Source: Argyresthia goedartella
Taxonomy: Eukaryota > Arthropoda > Insecta > Lepidoptera > Argyresthiidae
NCBI GenBank assembly: GCA_949825045.1
Contig: OX463808.1
Span: 23,931,674-23,995,673 of the forward strand
Direction: 5' to 3'
DNA length: 64,000 bases
Below the pieces are notes generated by a model, which was not told the DNA's origin, ran no database searches, and saw only the letters and a list, made by a program, of their open reading frames with translations. Shown here in pieces: positions 44,368-55,093 of the stretch. A program made the translations under genes and the position numbers. Position 1 is the first letter of the stretch. Every line of letters starts with the position of its first letter.

Positions 44368-44894
44368 CTATTGACCGGACGCGGTATATACGGGTAAACA
44401 TCGCCATTTACCACGGAAGTACGCGGAATGCGATAGCTCCCGCTTGGGACACATACATCGATGACTTGGAATGAAGCCTGCAAGGGTAAGGCGATTTTGA
44501 CGAAGCAGTGTATGACGAGTAAAGGAAAGCGACAGTTAAAGAGATTTAACAGCGATGTCCGCCCGCAAGCTAGCCACTAGATGAGTGCGTACAAATCACG
44601 TTTCGCGCGAATCAATACTTAAGTTCAGGCGATCGCCCCCTACACCCCCCTGCAATAAACATGGGGGGGGGGCTGTAGTTGGGGTGAGGGGGGCCCCACC
44701 TGACCGTCACTAATCACGGCTCATCCCGCCGCGGACACCTAAAGTAATTGTGAGCATTTTATTGCGCGATAGTACTTTAGATATATGGAGTCGGATTTTG
44801 CGGTATTTTTGTACTGCGGGCGGACTATTTATGGAAGTGATTAGGCTGCCCCGGGCTGAAGTTGAGTGCTGCGGACTGATGTGTGTTGGGATTT
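44368..44894. other. Noncoding DNA with a G-rich tract
   Basis: A ten-base G run with TTGGGGTGAGGGGGG lies at 44664-44697 and could form G-quadruplexes. The minus frame 44910-44710 is unsupported. Confidence 0.45.
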
Positions 44895-45115
44895 CAGTGG
44901 TAGCCATCACTCCATAAGATCACATCATCAGATCAACTCCATGTTATCAAAATATTGTATTGTCATCCGATTTACGTATGCAAGCAAAATTTCAGCTCAA
45001 TCGGAAATCGGGTCATCTTTGACCCGAAAGATTTGCTCCGAACATACACAATACATGCATACATACAACATATGTTGCAAGTTAAATAGAAGCTTTTAAA
45101 AAGAACAAGGAAGCA
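44895..45115 (+). repeat. Interspersed repeat 3' region (LINE-tail-like)
   Basis: GTAGCCATCACTCCATAAGA, TTGTCATCCGATTTACGTATG, AAAATTTCAGCTCAATCGGA and the tail with AGTTAAATAGAAGCTTTTAAAAA form a block I recall as a frequent repeat in moth and butterfly genomes. No second copy is present in this window. Confidence 0.5.
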
Positions 45116-45317
45116 AAGAAATAATTATGAATTGCCTGTATGGTCGGATGACTTTGGCCTGTCGCGCCTGTATAATGGCGCTAGTTTCGATTGGAGTATA
45201 ATTTCGAACCAAAATAAAAGATCTCAACTTAAATATTAATTACCTATTATATTGTTTTATTATTTTTCCTCTACTAATTAACGTTCTTTCTAAAATCTGC
45301 TCTTTTAAAAACTTGTT

Positions 45318-45560
45318 AGGAGGAGGCCCAGGTTCGAATCCCGGTGCTGACCACTAATAATGGTTTCTTGAGTACACTATACGGACGTTCTAACGGTGAT
45401 GGAAAACAACGTGAGGAAACCTTCATTACTCCATAGCTGCGGCGATGGGCTAGCCTCTTGTCACGCGAAATGGAGTATTGAATAAGTCGCTACAAGGGGG
45501 CACAATTGCGCCTCTACCACCCCATATGGGAAAAGGCTTGACGTTATATTATGTTAAATA
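45318..45560 (+). mobile_element. tRNA-headed SINE, family 1, copy 3 (head truncated)
   Basis: Starts in the box B region (CCCAGGTTCGAATCCCGGTG) and then has GGACGTTCTAACGGTGATGG, GTGAGGAAACCTTCATTACTC, GGCGATGGGCTAGCC, and the 3' end GCGCCTCTACCACCCCATAT. Box A has been lost. Confidence 0.85.
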
Positions 45561-46604
45561 AAAACTTATTAAAATCAAAACGCTTTTTAACGCTTTTTGT
45601 CTCGAACCGACACGTCGTTCCCAAAAACATGACGATTCTTTAAAATTCTATAAATTTACTTCCCTTCACAAAGTCCCGTAGTTTCAATACAAAAAAATAA
45701 ACAACAACTCAAAGGTTAGATAGTATTCTACAACTTTTCTCCGCCACCAAAGACAGCCAATTAATTGATCCCCTCCCCTAAAAACATCAGAACTTCAACA
45801 ACAAATCACCCTAAACAATTACAGAGCCACCAAGTTATCTGTTCAGATGGGCAAAATTAGAACTAAGGCCTGTCACTCAGTGGTCTGAAAATCGGCCTGC
45901 ATAGAAACTTAATTTCTGGAATAATAATAAAAAATAGTAATGTCTCCGGTATACCTCCTATAAGGAGGCCAATATTAAATATATGCCATATTAAAATATA
46001 GAGTGGATTGGTACCTCTACAAGAGAAAAAATATATTTTTTTTGTTGTATGGGGGAAAACAAATAAAGTACATTTTTTCGGAACTGATTGGAACTGATGG
46101 ACTGGTGCTCACATGAACTATTGTGCCTTGCATGCTGAACACAATGACATATGATTAATGCACTTTTGGGTGCAGATTTGGAAGAAGTTAACTTTTGAAA
46201 TTTTTATTTTTTAGTATCAACTTATTCATATATGTTTGACGTAATGAGATGTACCAGCCGATCGCTTTGAGAGTTAAAATACTTTAAAAATAACAGACAT
46301 TCATGTAACAAGAAAAATATTGTTTATAAGTGTTTTTTTTTGATACGGATATTATAATATGGTTAGTATAATAATGAATAACAGGTTCTCAAGGCCGTTC
46401 AAACAGGATTCTTTTCAGGCCTTAAACATCTACCAACGGATGCCGGGAACTTAGTCAAATTAGTTTCTAATGAAAAGTTATCAAGAAAATTAATAAAATT
46501 ACATAGCTTTTGTACAAAAAATATATTTTTCGATACAAAATACATCAATTATAATAAAATGATTATTAATCAACAGCTTGCTAATGATATTATTTTTATT
46601 ATGG
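45561..46604. other. Noncoding AT-rich DNA
   Basis: No features recognised. Confidence 0.5.
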
Positions 46605-46663
46605 AATATTTCATTTTCTCTATTGTTGTCAGTAAATGACAATAATAGACAAAATGAAATATT
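46605..46663. repeat. 27-bp inverted repeat, two mismatches
   Basis: AATATTTCATTTTCTCTATTG at the left pairs with CAATAATAGACAAAATGAAA at the right around a five-base loop (GTAAA). Arms 46605-46631 and 46637-46663. Confidence 0.85.
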
Positions 46664-46847
46664 TCGAATAAAACTTTATTGAAAGAAGTAATATAAGGTG
46701 ATATCTTAATTTAATGACATACTCGTATGATTAGCAATACTTATACAAAAAATACAATACACTGCAAAAAATATGATAAAATACCTATTTCAAGGATAAT
46801 AAGAATAATTGCAAAATGTAAAAGTGAGCATCTCAGCTTAGTCATCA

Positions 46848-47174
46848 TTAGGTACAGCATTCCTCTACAGTTTTTTTTGGCTTAAATAATTCCTTTAACT
46901 TTGTAGCCTTTTCAGGTTTCTCGATTACAAGTTTTATTATATTTGCTGTAATTTGGCTATCTGCTGTTAAAAGTTCTTCCACTCTCCTTCTCTTCTGTAG
47001 GGGGCTTAGCTCCGAAAACGGTTTCGTTCCAATCATAACTGATGTTGATGTGCCTACACTACACATCTCTAGTTGGCAGCATGTTGATGCTCCCGCATTT
47101 ACATTGAAATCGGAACTCGAACATGGCTGTTGCTCTGCTGACATTAGAGGAGTCATGTTTTCCTTCAAATTCAT
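46848..47174 (-). CDS. 109-aa ORF, unrecognised, nuclear-protein-like
   Basis: From ATG 47174 (MNLKENMTPLMSAEQQPC) the frame runs to a stop before 46848. Upstream an in-frame TAG closes it. It has a Ser/Cys-rich first half, then KPFSELSPLQKRRRVEELL, a basic patch with nuclear-localisation character. A helical, charged stretch NIIKLVIEKPEKATKLKELF follows, with KKTVEECCT at the end. I have an impression of similar basic-helix N-termini in transposon-linked invertebrate proteins but cannot name the family. It ends 190 bases above an inverted repeat and lies just beyond the 3' end of an RTE element on the same strand. It could be a gene exon, a transposon ORF or a pseudogene. Confidence 0.35.
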   Translation of the reverse strand: MNLKENMTPLMSAEQQPCSSSDFNVNAGASTCCQLEMCSVGTSTSVMIGTKPFSELSPLQKRRRVEELLTADSQITANIIKLVIEKPEKATKLKELFKPKKTVEECCT

Positions 47175-47349
47175 AGGCCTTATGTCTCTTACCAACTATG
47201 TCTCAAAGGTCTTAGTAAATGTATGCCTCACACGACTACACGAGATCCACTTTTGTCTCAAAGCACATGTATATGTCCAGCAGAAATGTTTAATATCTTT
47301 CTTTTACTTTCAGATAAGTTAATCGCATTCACAAAAACGCGAAAATTAA

Positions 47350-48800
47350 TAGAAAGTGCTTTTTTTGTATCCGTAATAGTATCCCACTGCTGGGAAACGA
47401 ACTCCCCCTCTTGAATCCATATGTCCCTTGACTGCGCCTCCTCCGGCCACACCGGCAGAAACTTTTCAAGATCATCCCGCCATCTCCGCTTAGGCCTGCT
47501 CCTACGCCGTTAGCCGTCTTGTGGTACCCATTCAGTGGCGATTTTCACCAATCTGTCTGGGTGCATACGACTGACGTGGCCGGCTCAGTTCCACTTTAGC
47601 TTGGCGGTCTGTGCACCCACATCAGCGATGCCTGTTATCGAGCGCAGTGTGGTGTACCTTACGCGGTCTGTCCTACGAACTCCTAGAATGCTGTGCTCCA
47701 TTGCTCGCTGGCAAACCTTGAGTTTAGACTTATGAAGTGCGGTCAAAGACCATGTCTGAGCGCCGTAGGTAAGGATTGGCAGGATACACAATCATGTCGA
47801 TGAGTCTGCGCTTGAAAGTCAGCTTCATTAGTACTTCGTGGACCAGAAGGTCTTCCAGGCGTTAGAAATATATCTTTGGAATTCTTTATCCTGCCTCGTA
47901 TCTAAGTAGGCTATCTGGCTCAAGTAAATTTACTCATACGACAGAATGTATATCATGATGTCCATTTACCCTAACCCTAGGTTTTTCGCTGTTTATCATG
48001 GCCTGGGTTTTTGAATGATTCATCTTGAGTCCAACCTCAAGACTTGCATTGCGGAGTTCCTGTAACATATGCTGGAGCTCGAATGCAGAGGGGGCAAACA
48101 GGACAATATCTTCGGCGAAGCAAAGGTTCGTTAGTTTTTTGCCTCCTATTGGATAATACCTCTGTCTGCCCTTGGGACCGCCAGCTTTTTGATAACTCCC
48201 TCGAGGGTCCAGGTAAAAAGTTTCGGAGATACCAGGTCTCCCTCCTTGACACCTCGTTCTATCGAAAACGTTATCCCTGCTGCGTGTAATTTGATGTCTG
48301 CTGTGGTATTGAGGAATATGGCTTCTAGAATACTGATATGGGTCTGATCAAAAAGTTGGTTGTGGAGTGCGGAGAATATTGATACATCCGTGATTCTAGC
48401 TAATGCCTTAGAATAATCGACGAATTCAAGATACAGGGTTTTATTGAATTAGTTACTTTTTTCTATTAATTGATTAAGGGTGTGAAGGAGGTCAGTTGTG
48501 GAAAAGCCGGGGCGGCACTGCTTGTTCTGGAAGTTGTTGAGAATCATCTTGCCCAGCCATACGGTTTTCTATGACTTTAATAAAAACTTTATTAATGTGC
48601 GAGATGAGCCTCATAGGTCTATAGTTTCCTATATATCACCTTTTTATGTAGCAAAACTATATTTGAATGGCCTAACTTTAATGGAAGCTTTCCTTTTTAA
48701 AGCATTGTGTTGCGAATGTTGGTAATGTGGCGCAGTAAACTATTCTTCCGAATTTAAGGGCTTCTGTCGCTATCCCATCCTTGCCAGGGCTTTTGTTGTA
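47350..48800 (-). pseudogene. RTE-clade LINE reverse transcriptase remnant
   Basis: On the minus strand: IERGVKEGDLVSPKLFT (about 48265-48210), the RTE-type motif B. Then LCFAEDIVLFAPS (48125-48087), where the catalytic FADD box reads FAED. Then ELQHMLQELRNASLEVGLKM, and after a decayed gap CILPILTYGAQTWSLTALHK (47791-47730) and AMEHSILGVRRTDRVRYTTL. The C-terminal RRWRDDLEKFLPVWPEEAQ and FVSQQWDT blocks (about 47495-47370) finish it. This order is the RTE/BovB-like layout. Frameshifts and the Asp-to-Glu change mean it is inactive. The endonuclease domain is not visible upstream, so it is 5'-truncated or decayed. Confidence 0.88.
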
Positions 48801-49721
48801 TTTCATTATTTGAGTGCAAAATTAACTTCTGTGGCGCTTATAAAGGTTAAAGAATTAGCACAATGGTAATCTAAGTTTTGAAAATGGTCGGTTTTCGATA
48901 TATCTCAATAAAGGTTTTTGTAAAATTTGGTTTTTGTAAATTTCGATAACTCTATCCCTGCTTCCTTGTTGTTTACCATTCTCGTCAGTCAACCATGTGA
49001 TCCCGGATTTGCCTTCGAGATTCCTTGTTTGGCAACTCGAAGCGAGGTGTTGTGTTGTATTGTTGTTTGGAACAAATTTGTATTGAAAATTCTTAAGTCT
49101 CTTCTGATGTTACGTTTTACTTGTCTGTCTAAATGATAATCTTCTCTGGAGCACTTCTCCAAGGTTTCCCTTTTTTCTATATACTATATACTCTTCTATA
49201 TATAATATACTTCAATATATAAGGAGTTTGGTTTCTGTATTTAATTTATATTTGAAGGGTTTATTTTTTTATTTCATTGCTGGCAGATTTGATAGCATTT
49301 TTAACGTTTCTGAATTGTGACTTATCCATGTCCATATTGAAATTTGAAAATTGGTTTTTAAGTTCTAAGTATTTGCGTTAAGTGTTAAATTGTAAGCGCT
49401 TACAAGTGCAATAAACTACTGAATTAACTAATCTACAATGTTTTATATATATTGCAATTATTTTGATTAATGTTTCCTCCCCCATTAAACTTGAAACTAA
49501 ACCATTACTATAACGATTTGATTAGTTCTTCAATGCAATTTCTTTAAATCCATTATGATTTATAAACTAACGACATCCTCAAAGTTATTGATGTATGTAC
49601 ATACTTATAAATAAGTACCTAGTTATAATTTTCAGCGCACTGAACCTGCAAACTACATTACGTCTATCTATAGATATCCCACACATTTAAGTTTGATGAA
49701 AAAAATATTTTTTGGTTTCAG
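48801..49721. other. Noncoding DNA, partly decayed RTE upstream sequence
   Basis: The first 150 bases may belong to the RTE; after that it is AT-rich with ATATATA-like runs near 49180-49215. Confidence 0.45.
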
Positions 49722-49796
49722 TTCCATGTATTCTCTTCAGATAAATATAGCGGCGGCGGAGACATGTTCCACTACATCTTATCGCGGGTACTGTAA
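49722..49796 (+). CDS. Candidate small terminal exon (FHVFSSDKYSGGGDMFHYILSR..)
   Basis: An acceptor ATATTTTTTGGTTTCAG precedes a phase-0 frame of 24 codons ending in TAA at 49794-49796. It contains SSDKYSGGGDMFHYI. Acceptor strength is good, but codon bias is only modest and no family was recognised. Another frame over the same bases is also open to 49875, so this is a weak call. Confidence 0.22.
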   Translation, partial: FHVFSSDKYSGGGDMFHYILSRVL

Positions 49797-49875
49797 TTCA
49801 GGATTCGTGATGGATATTTGCGTTGGTGTTCTTGCGGAAATTAAGTTAGCACCAAGAAAGTTGGTATACGATTAG

Positions 49876-50894
49876 GTTATTTGGCGACATCGCAGGCGTT
49901 TAGAATAGATGGTAATAGGTAAGCGTTACGGTGGTCTCTCCATAGGAAAAGACCACAAGGGTGTTCAAGCCTTCCTCCTATTGAGGAGGATCCGTATATA
50001 TTGATACGGGGCCCGACTGTGGTCGTATGAGCAAGCCCGTATGTTTAAACCTCGGAGAAGCTGGAATGGAGAAGTCAGAAGAGAATTTGAATAGTTACAC
50101 GGCGTCACCCTCTGCGCGTAGGTTTAGTAAGTAGTAAGTATACCGGTAAAATATGTGCCCTTATTTTTTTATTATTAAATTTTTTGTATTAAAATCGTAA
50201 AGAGGTTTACAGAATAAATCTTCATACCAAGTTTCAACTGTGTAGTAGTTTCGGAATAAATCTTCTGTAACATACGAACGGACATTACGAAAACTATAAG
50301 GGTTTCTTGTTTCTCTACGGAACCCTAACGAAATCGAATAGGAAAATGCTGTGTGAACGTAACAAGGCAGTGGCGTGGACAACAGCCTGCCTACATAAAA
50401 TAAAGAAAATGACTGTGGAGAAAAAACCTGTTATTTATTTAGATGAAACCTACATACACTCGTCTCCCTCAACTGGCTAATGTAGGCAAGGGCCTGAAGT
50501 TGACGGTGATTTTGAACCAGTTTCAAAAGGGAAAATGTGAATCACTGTTCGAGCAGGCGAACAAGAAGGTTATTACAAGGACATTATCTACTACTGAAAC
50601 TCACCTCACTTGGATAAACACTGGAAATCCAAGTGTCACTCAAAGCTTAAGGGTCCTGAGATTGCACGGGGGTACCATCTTTTGATTGATAGTCCAGCCT
50701 TTGGAAATTTTATTTATTTCTTCACTTCATTTAATTCGTACGAGTTAACTGCCAAAATGTTTGTTTTGAATTTATTGTCAATATTATGTGTGATCGTTGT
50801 TTTTATCCGTAGCACGTAGTTCAAACTCCTCCTTGGAGTCATAGCTTTCCTGGCCTCTAGGATATTACGTCAATTTAAATTCAAAACTTGAAAT
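49876..50894. other. Noncoding DNA with a family G scrap
   Basis: AAGGGTTTCTTGTTTCTCTAC and GGAACCCTAACG at 50299-50332 resemble the family G terminus. Frames at 50443-50819 lack bias and domains. Confidence 0.4.
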
Positions 50895-51407
50895 ATGAAT
50901 CTTGGAATCGACCCGAGTCTTCCTAACGAATCTCGAACCGATGTTGCTGCGCATCCCGCCAGCGTCTCCTGGCCACTGCTGCGATTTCTAACCCGCCGGC
51001 GTCTCCTGGCCACTGCGGCGAATCCTAACCCGCCGGCGTCTCCTGGCCACTGCTGCGAATCCTATCCCGCCGGCGTCTCCTGGTCACTGCTGCGAATCCT
51101 AACCCGCCGGCGTCTCCTGGCCACTGCTGCGAATCCTATCCCGCCGGCGTCTCCTGGTCACTGCTGCGAATCCTAACCCGCCGGCGTCTCCTGGCCACTG
51201 CTGCGCATTCTAGCCTGCCGTCGTATCCGTTACTCGACTGCCCGCATTGAAGATGAACCTTTTATAATACAATTACAGAGTGTAAACGGTAAAAGAGATT
51301 CGAGTGACTCAAAAGATGAATTTTGGGAATCAGCAGATGAATCGGGAATATTAATTACGACTGTTATTCCTGAAGTGCGGCCGCTCAAACTCGAGACGGT
51401 AATATGA
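50895..51407 (+). other. ORF spanning a 37-bp minisatellite, one internal stop
   Basis: From ATG 50895 (MNLGIDPSLPNESRTDVAAH) the frame runs through the minisatellite to TAA 51174-51176. The same frame then stays open to TGA 51405-51407. The downstream unique part reads IEDEPFIIQLQSVNGKRDSS, DSKDEFWESADESGILITT and VIPEVRPLKLET, and meets a possible donor ACG|GTAATA at 51398/51399. That acidic unique part looks like real protein and could be an exon. Because the unit is 37 bp, each unit is read in the next frame, so the coding interpretation of the array is doubtful. No family was recognised. Confidence 0.3.
50955..51230 (+). repeat. 37-bp minisatellite with dimeric higher-order repeat
   Basis: Units start CCCGCCGGCGTCTCCTGG at 50955, 50992, 51029, 51066, 51103, 51140 and 51177, with a decayed last unit from 51214, always 37 bases apart. 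Units at 51029/51103/51177 have TGGCCACTG, and units at 51066/51140 have TGGTCACTG. The 74-bp dimers 51029-51102 and 51103-51176 are identical. Confidence 0.96.
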
Positions 51408-51540
51408 CCACAATTATTTTTTCAAAATATAAATAAAATCCTATTATTGCGAACTTTTTGTTACGTTTGATGGTTAAGATTCATAGCTATATTTTAATAT
51501 TGTAGGTAGATAATGTATTATATTTTACTATTGTTATCAG

Positions 51541-51663
51541 GCGTACAACCCGCCAGATTCAAATGGAACTGGGCTGGACATGTCTGTCGAATGCAAGCGG
51601 ACAAAACGGGCAAAATCAGCCACTGAATGGATGCCTACATACGGACACCGGCGTAGAGGAAGG
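51541..51663 (+). pseudogene. RTE LINE fragment, upstream part
   Basis: Reads RFKWNWAGHVCRMQADK in one frame and then, after a shift, AKSATEWMPTYGHRRRGR. These are the C-terminal RTE blocks that follow the reverse transcriptase. It breaks off after CGTAGAGGAAGG and continues at 52081. Confidence 0.82.
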
Positions 51664-52080
51664 TCAGTGCATTCTCTACTACAATTAGACACCCCTCCTG
51701 GAGATTTGGAAATGCCATTTGAGCAATTTAAAAAGCATATTAAAGCGATTTTGACGAAAAAGGGATTTTACAATTTTCAAGATTACTTAAATGACGGGAC
51801 TGTATGGGGTTAATCTAGCTCAACACAGACCTTGCTGTTATTAATTTTGTAATTATTTATTCTTACTTATTAATCATAATAATTAATATTGTAATCTTTG
51901 TTTTTAAGCAAATATTAATAATAAGCACAACCAATTTTTAAAAGAGATCTAAAAATCAATCTGTTGGAGTTTCTACGCCCTACTTCACCCACAGTGGTCC
52001 AATGTAGAGAAGAGGCAAAAAATGACGTTTGCTAAGTATATGTAGGTAAATATCTACAGTAATAAAGAACTTTCACTTTG
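51664..52080 (+). mobile_element. 5'-truncated LINE tail inserted into the RTE fragment
   Basis: The 417-bp block matches 8270-8670: a LDTPPGDLEMPFEQFKKHIK coding end, CTCAACACAGACCTTGCTG, CCCACAGTGGTCCAATGTAG, TTGCTAAGTATATGTAGG and a TTTCACTTTG end. Removing it rejoins the RTE frame exactly (GGAAGG to CCCAGAAGG). No long target duplication is visible. Confidence 0.85.
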
Positions 52081-52200
52081 CCCAGAAGGAGATGGAGGGT
52101 CGACCTGGATAAATTCCTGCCTATCCATGAAGCTTTAGCTAGAGATGTGTGAACTCGAACCGATGAGGCCTTTGCCCAGCAGTGGGACACCGTGTAGGTT
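52081..52200 (+). pseudogene. RTE LINE fragment, terminal part
   Basis: Reads RRRWRVDLDKFLP, then EALARDV and, after a stop and shift, DEAFAQQWDTV with a stop. This is the usual RTE C-terminus. It is the other half of 51541-51663. Confidence 0.82.
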
Positions 52201-53089
52201 AACTATAAAAAATGTTAGACTAGTATGATTGATTGTAGTACCTTATTATTATAATATATTATTTAAATACTGCCCCCTGACTTTTCTTTCCCTTTTTTCT
52301 TGGTGAATTTCTTAAATGGCAATACCAAATTCTCTACTAGCGACGCTATCAATTGAACAGTAAAGATGGTGGAACTGTGCTTAGTAAAGCAAAAGTTTTC
52401 AAGTAATTTTCGTAATTATTAAAATAAGGAAGCGATTTTATTGCGCCTTGTAGTTTGTACGAGTGCGGTGTGGTAATCAAGAGTCAAGGGTCAAGTGACT
52501 AATCCAGGTGACGTCATAACGCCCTGTGTTACCAGCTCGATGCTGTATCTTTTGCATATCCCGATTATTTTCAAATTTAAATCACAATCGCTTCAAAAGA
52601 CAGGTCGTATGAAATAATCACGTTCTGTATGCTTATTATGGATTTCTGATAACAATCGCAATCGAAAAATCCACCAATCAAATCAGTCGACCAGTCGACA
52701 AACTTGCAACAAAAGACATCTCATGTCAAATTATCGTGTTCTGATTGCGATTGAAATTCCTATATGTCAAAGATACGTAATAAGGCGAGTGATTGGTCAA
52801 AGAAGTTTGCGAAAAGCTTCCAGAACAGCAATTTGAAAGCTTTCGCGATTGATTTCACATAAACGGAATAGAGCTACAGTTGGTGCGATTTAAATGGCAT
52901 GGCAATGGGTACTGGATGATGAGCCCTTAGTTGTATTTACTCAATGCGCGAGGGCACCTGAAAACGTATGTGGACGCCGCCCGCCCTACAATCACGTCAC
53001 GAGAGTCGCCCGCCCAAATTAGTAAGGTAAATAATACAACGGGGCTGATGTACTCGCGATTGGATTAAACAAGGCGGTTCTGTAGGTTA
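52201..53089. other. Noncoding DNA
   Basis: A CG-richer patch at 52960-53015 (ACGCCGCCCGCCCTACAATC) precedes the hairpin. Nothing was recognised. Confidence 0.45.
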
Positions 53090-53154
53090 TTTAAATGATC
53101 CTTTCAATATTAATTAGATTTATGATCTAATTAATATTGAAAGGATCATTTAAA
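53090..53154. repeat. Perfect 30-bp inverted repeat, 5-nt loop
   Basis: Arms 53090-53119 and 53125-53154 are exact reverse complements (outer end TTTAAATGATCCTTTC), with loop TTATG. This is the longest-armed tight hairpin in the window. No target duplication. Confidence 0.93.
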
Positions 53155-53179
53155 CCAATTAACGGCGTGACGCTTTAAT

Positions 53180-53390
53180 ATTCAAATAAAGAGGATGTTT
53201 TAAATTTGCAGCGTCTGTCTATCTGTGTTTCTGTCTGTGGCACCTAGCGCTCAAACGGGTGGACGGATATCAAAGGTTTTTGTTAAATTGGTAGTAGTCT
53301 TCACTGCGCTGATTCTTAGATATAATTTGATTAAAATCGGTTCAGCGGTTCAAAAGTTATCATCCTGAATAGGAAACAAGTTAACCAAAT
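53180..53390 (+). repeat. Interspersed repeat with GTCTGT..GGTTCAGCGGTTCAAAAG
   Basis: GCAGCGTCTGTCTATCTGTG, then GGCACC, then TTGATTAAAATCGGTTCAGC and GGTTCAAAAGTTAT. I recall such blocks as part of common insect repeats. There is only one copy here, so the element boundaries are unknown. Confidence 0.4.
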
Positions 53391-55070
53391 GTTTGCCGTG
53401 ATCAATAGCCTTTTAATTTGCCATTTTTTCCAACAAGATGTGTCAACAAGCTTTGTTAGATTTGTTAGATTACTAAAACAGTACAAATTGTTGAAAAATT
53501 AATCAACTATTGTTCAAAATCGCCTTTATTACCAATTAGCTGTAAAATTATGTTTTTTTTGTCAATAACAATTAACATCGATAAAAACGAAACGGTACGA
53601 CTTTGGCTAATACCAGTCTGGCCTAAATGATTCTAAATAGTCTATACTATCTTCGTTTTAAGAATCGCATTGATCTAGGAAACATGCTGTATAAGCGAGA
53701 GACATTTAGTATCGAGTAACAGAACTGTAGAGACTAAAATATTCCCGTATCAGAGCGAGCGAAAGAGAGAGATACTACACAGCTGGGGTCAATCACGTAG
53801 CTTTTAATTTGTGTTTGGGTACATGAAGGATATATGACACTCTTTCCTCCGATTTCTGAATTGAGAGTTTCACTTGTCAAATACCTACTTAATTATCGTT
53901 CTGTCCCTGCAGATGCCACAAAACATAACGAGACTTAAGTATTAACTTAGTGAATTTCTCAATTTAGAAACCAGCGTTTTAGCGCCTAAAAGATAAGAAC
54001 ATGCTTAAAAAAATGTTAACTAAATAAAATTCTCAGATGCACTTATTTTACACGAAGTAGGTATTTTAGTGAGGTTATTTTTTGTTTGATGATGCAATGA
54101 CCAAACTAAGAGATAGTGCAGATGCTTGAAAGCTGCTTCAACTCTTTAGTATATTCATCTTGTTTAAGTCATCTTTGATCGCTCCGCCTTGGCGCGTGCC
54201 GACTCTTTTCAAAGAAAGCCGAAACTCACTCAAAGCATGCCGCTTGTAGGGTACACCCGCAAGTGAATTTACTAGTTTGCTTCGCTAGCCCCGGTTGTGT
54301 TTGTTTAATATGCTATGTTGATGTTATCTTTTAAGAGATAAGCTCACCTTTTTTGTATCAACTGTTTTTGTGCAATAAAGTATATTCAAATATTAAAATG
54401 TGGATGTTTCGCACAAAGTATTGAATGCAGAAGAGGTGATTGAACAACGAATTAACTAATTACAAATTAATGAAATACCCACGCATGAAACTATTGTAAT
54501 ATATTTACAGTTAGTTACATAAAAAAATCAGCCTAATAAAAAATAAGTATTAATAAGAAAAATAAAACTTTATTTATTAGTGATAAAACAATCATGCATC
54601 CGTCTCTCAGAACCTGCCTCATTCTCGCACTATGCCCCACCATGCATCACCAAACATATCATTAATTGGTGCTGCAGCCAGCAGGCGTTAAGGCTCATAT
54701 TGCTCATATGTTGATGATGATGGTCCTGAACGATTCCGGCCACAGCGAGGATCTGGTTGGAGGGCTGCTTTGCTGGTGCGTTCGTACAGGGGACCATCTA
54801 TAGGTGAATTGATCTAATATATCCTAGTCATGTGGCTGTGACGTCACACTACTATACATAAATCCTCAGATGAACAAAACACTTTGCACTTACCTACTCA
54901 CTGTATTGCACATATTTATCTAACTACGACCATAGCCAGTAAGTTTGATGTGACTTCATATAAATGAAACCCTTTACTTATACGATCACACGACGTTTCA
55001 TGTATCACGTGTGACGTCGCAGGATGCTCAATCATGGCCGACCGCGTTTGAGAGCTTGTAATCCAAACAA
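53391..55070. other. Noncoding DNA
   Basis: AT-rich throughout with no gene-like frame. Confidence 0.5.
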
Positions 55071-55093
55071 ATATATATATATATATATATATA
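55071..55093 (+). repeat. (TA)n microsatellite at transposon target
   Basis: About eleven TA units end at the left border of the Tigger element. The right border continues TATGTATATATATT, showing insertion into the microsatellite. Confidence 0.9.

Noticed and set aside
51375..51398. Cloning-vector contamination (GCGGCCGC followed by CTCGAG)
   Set aside because: Both sites lie in an open frame with continuous insect-like sequence on both sides; there is no other vector sequence.
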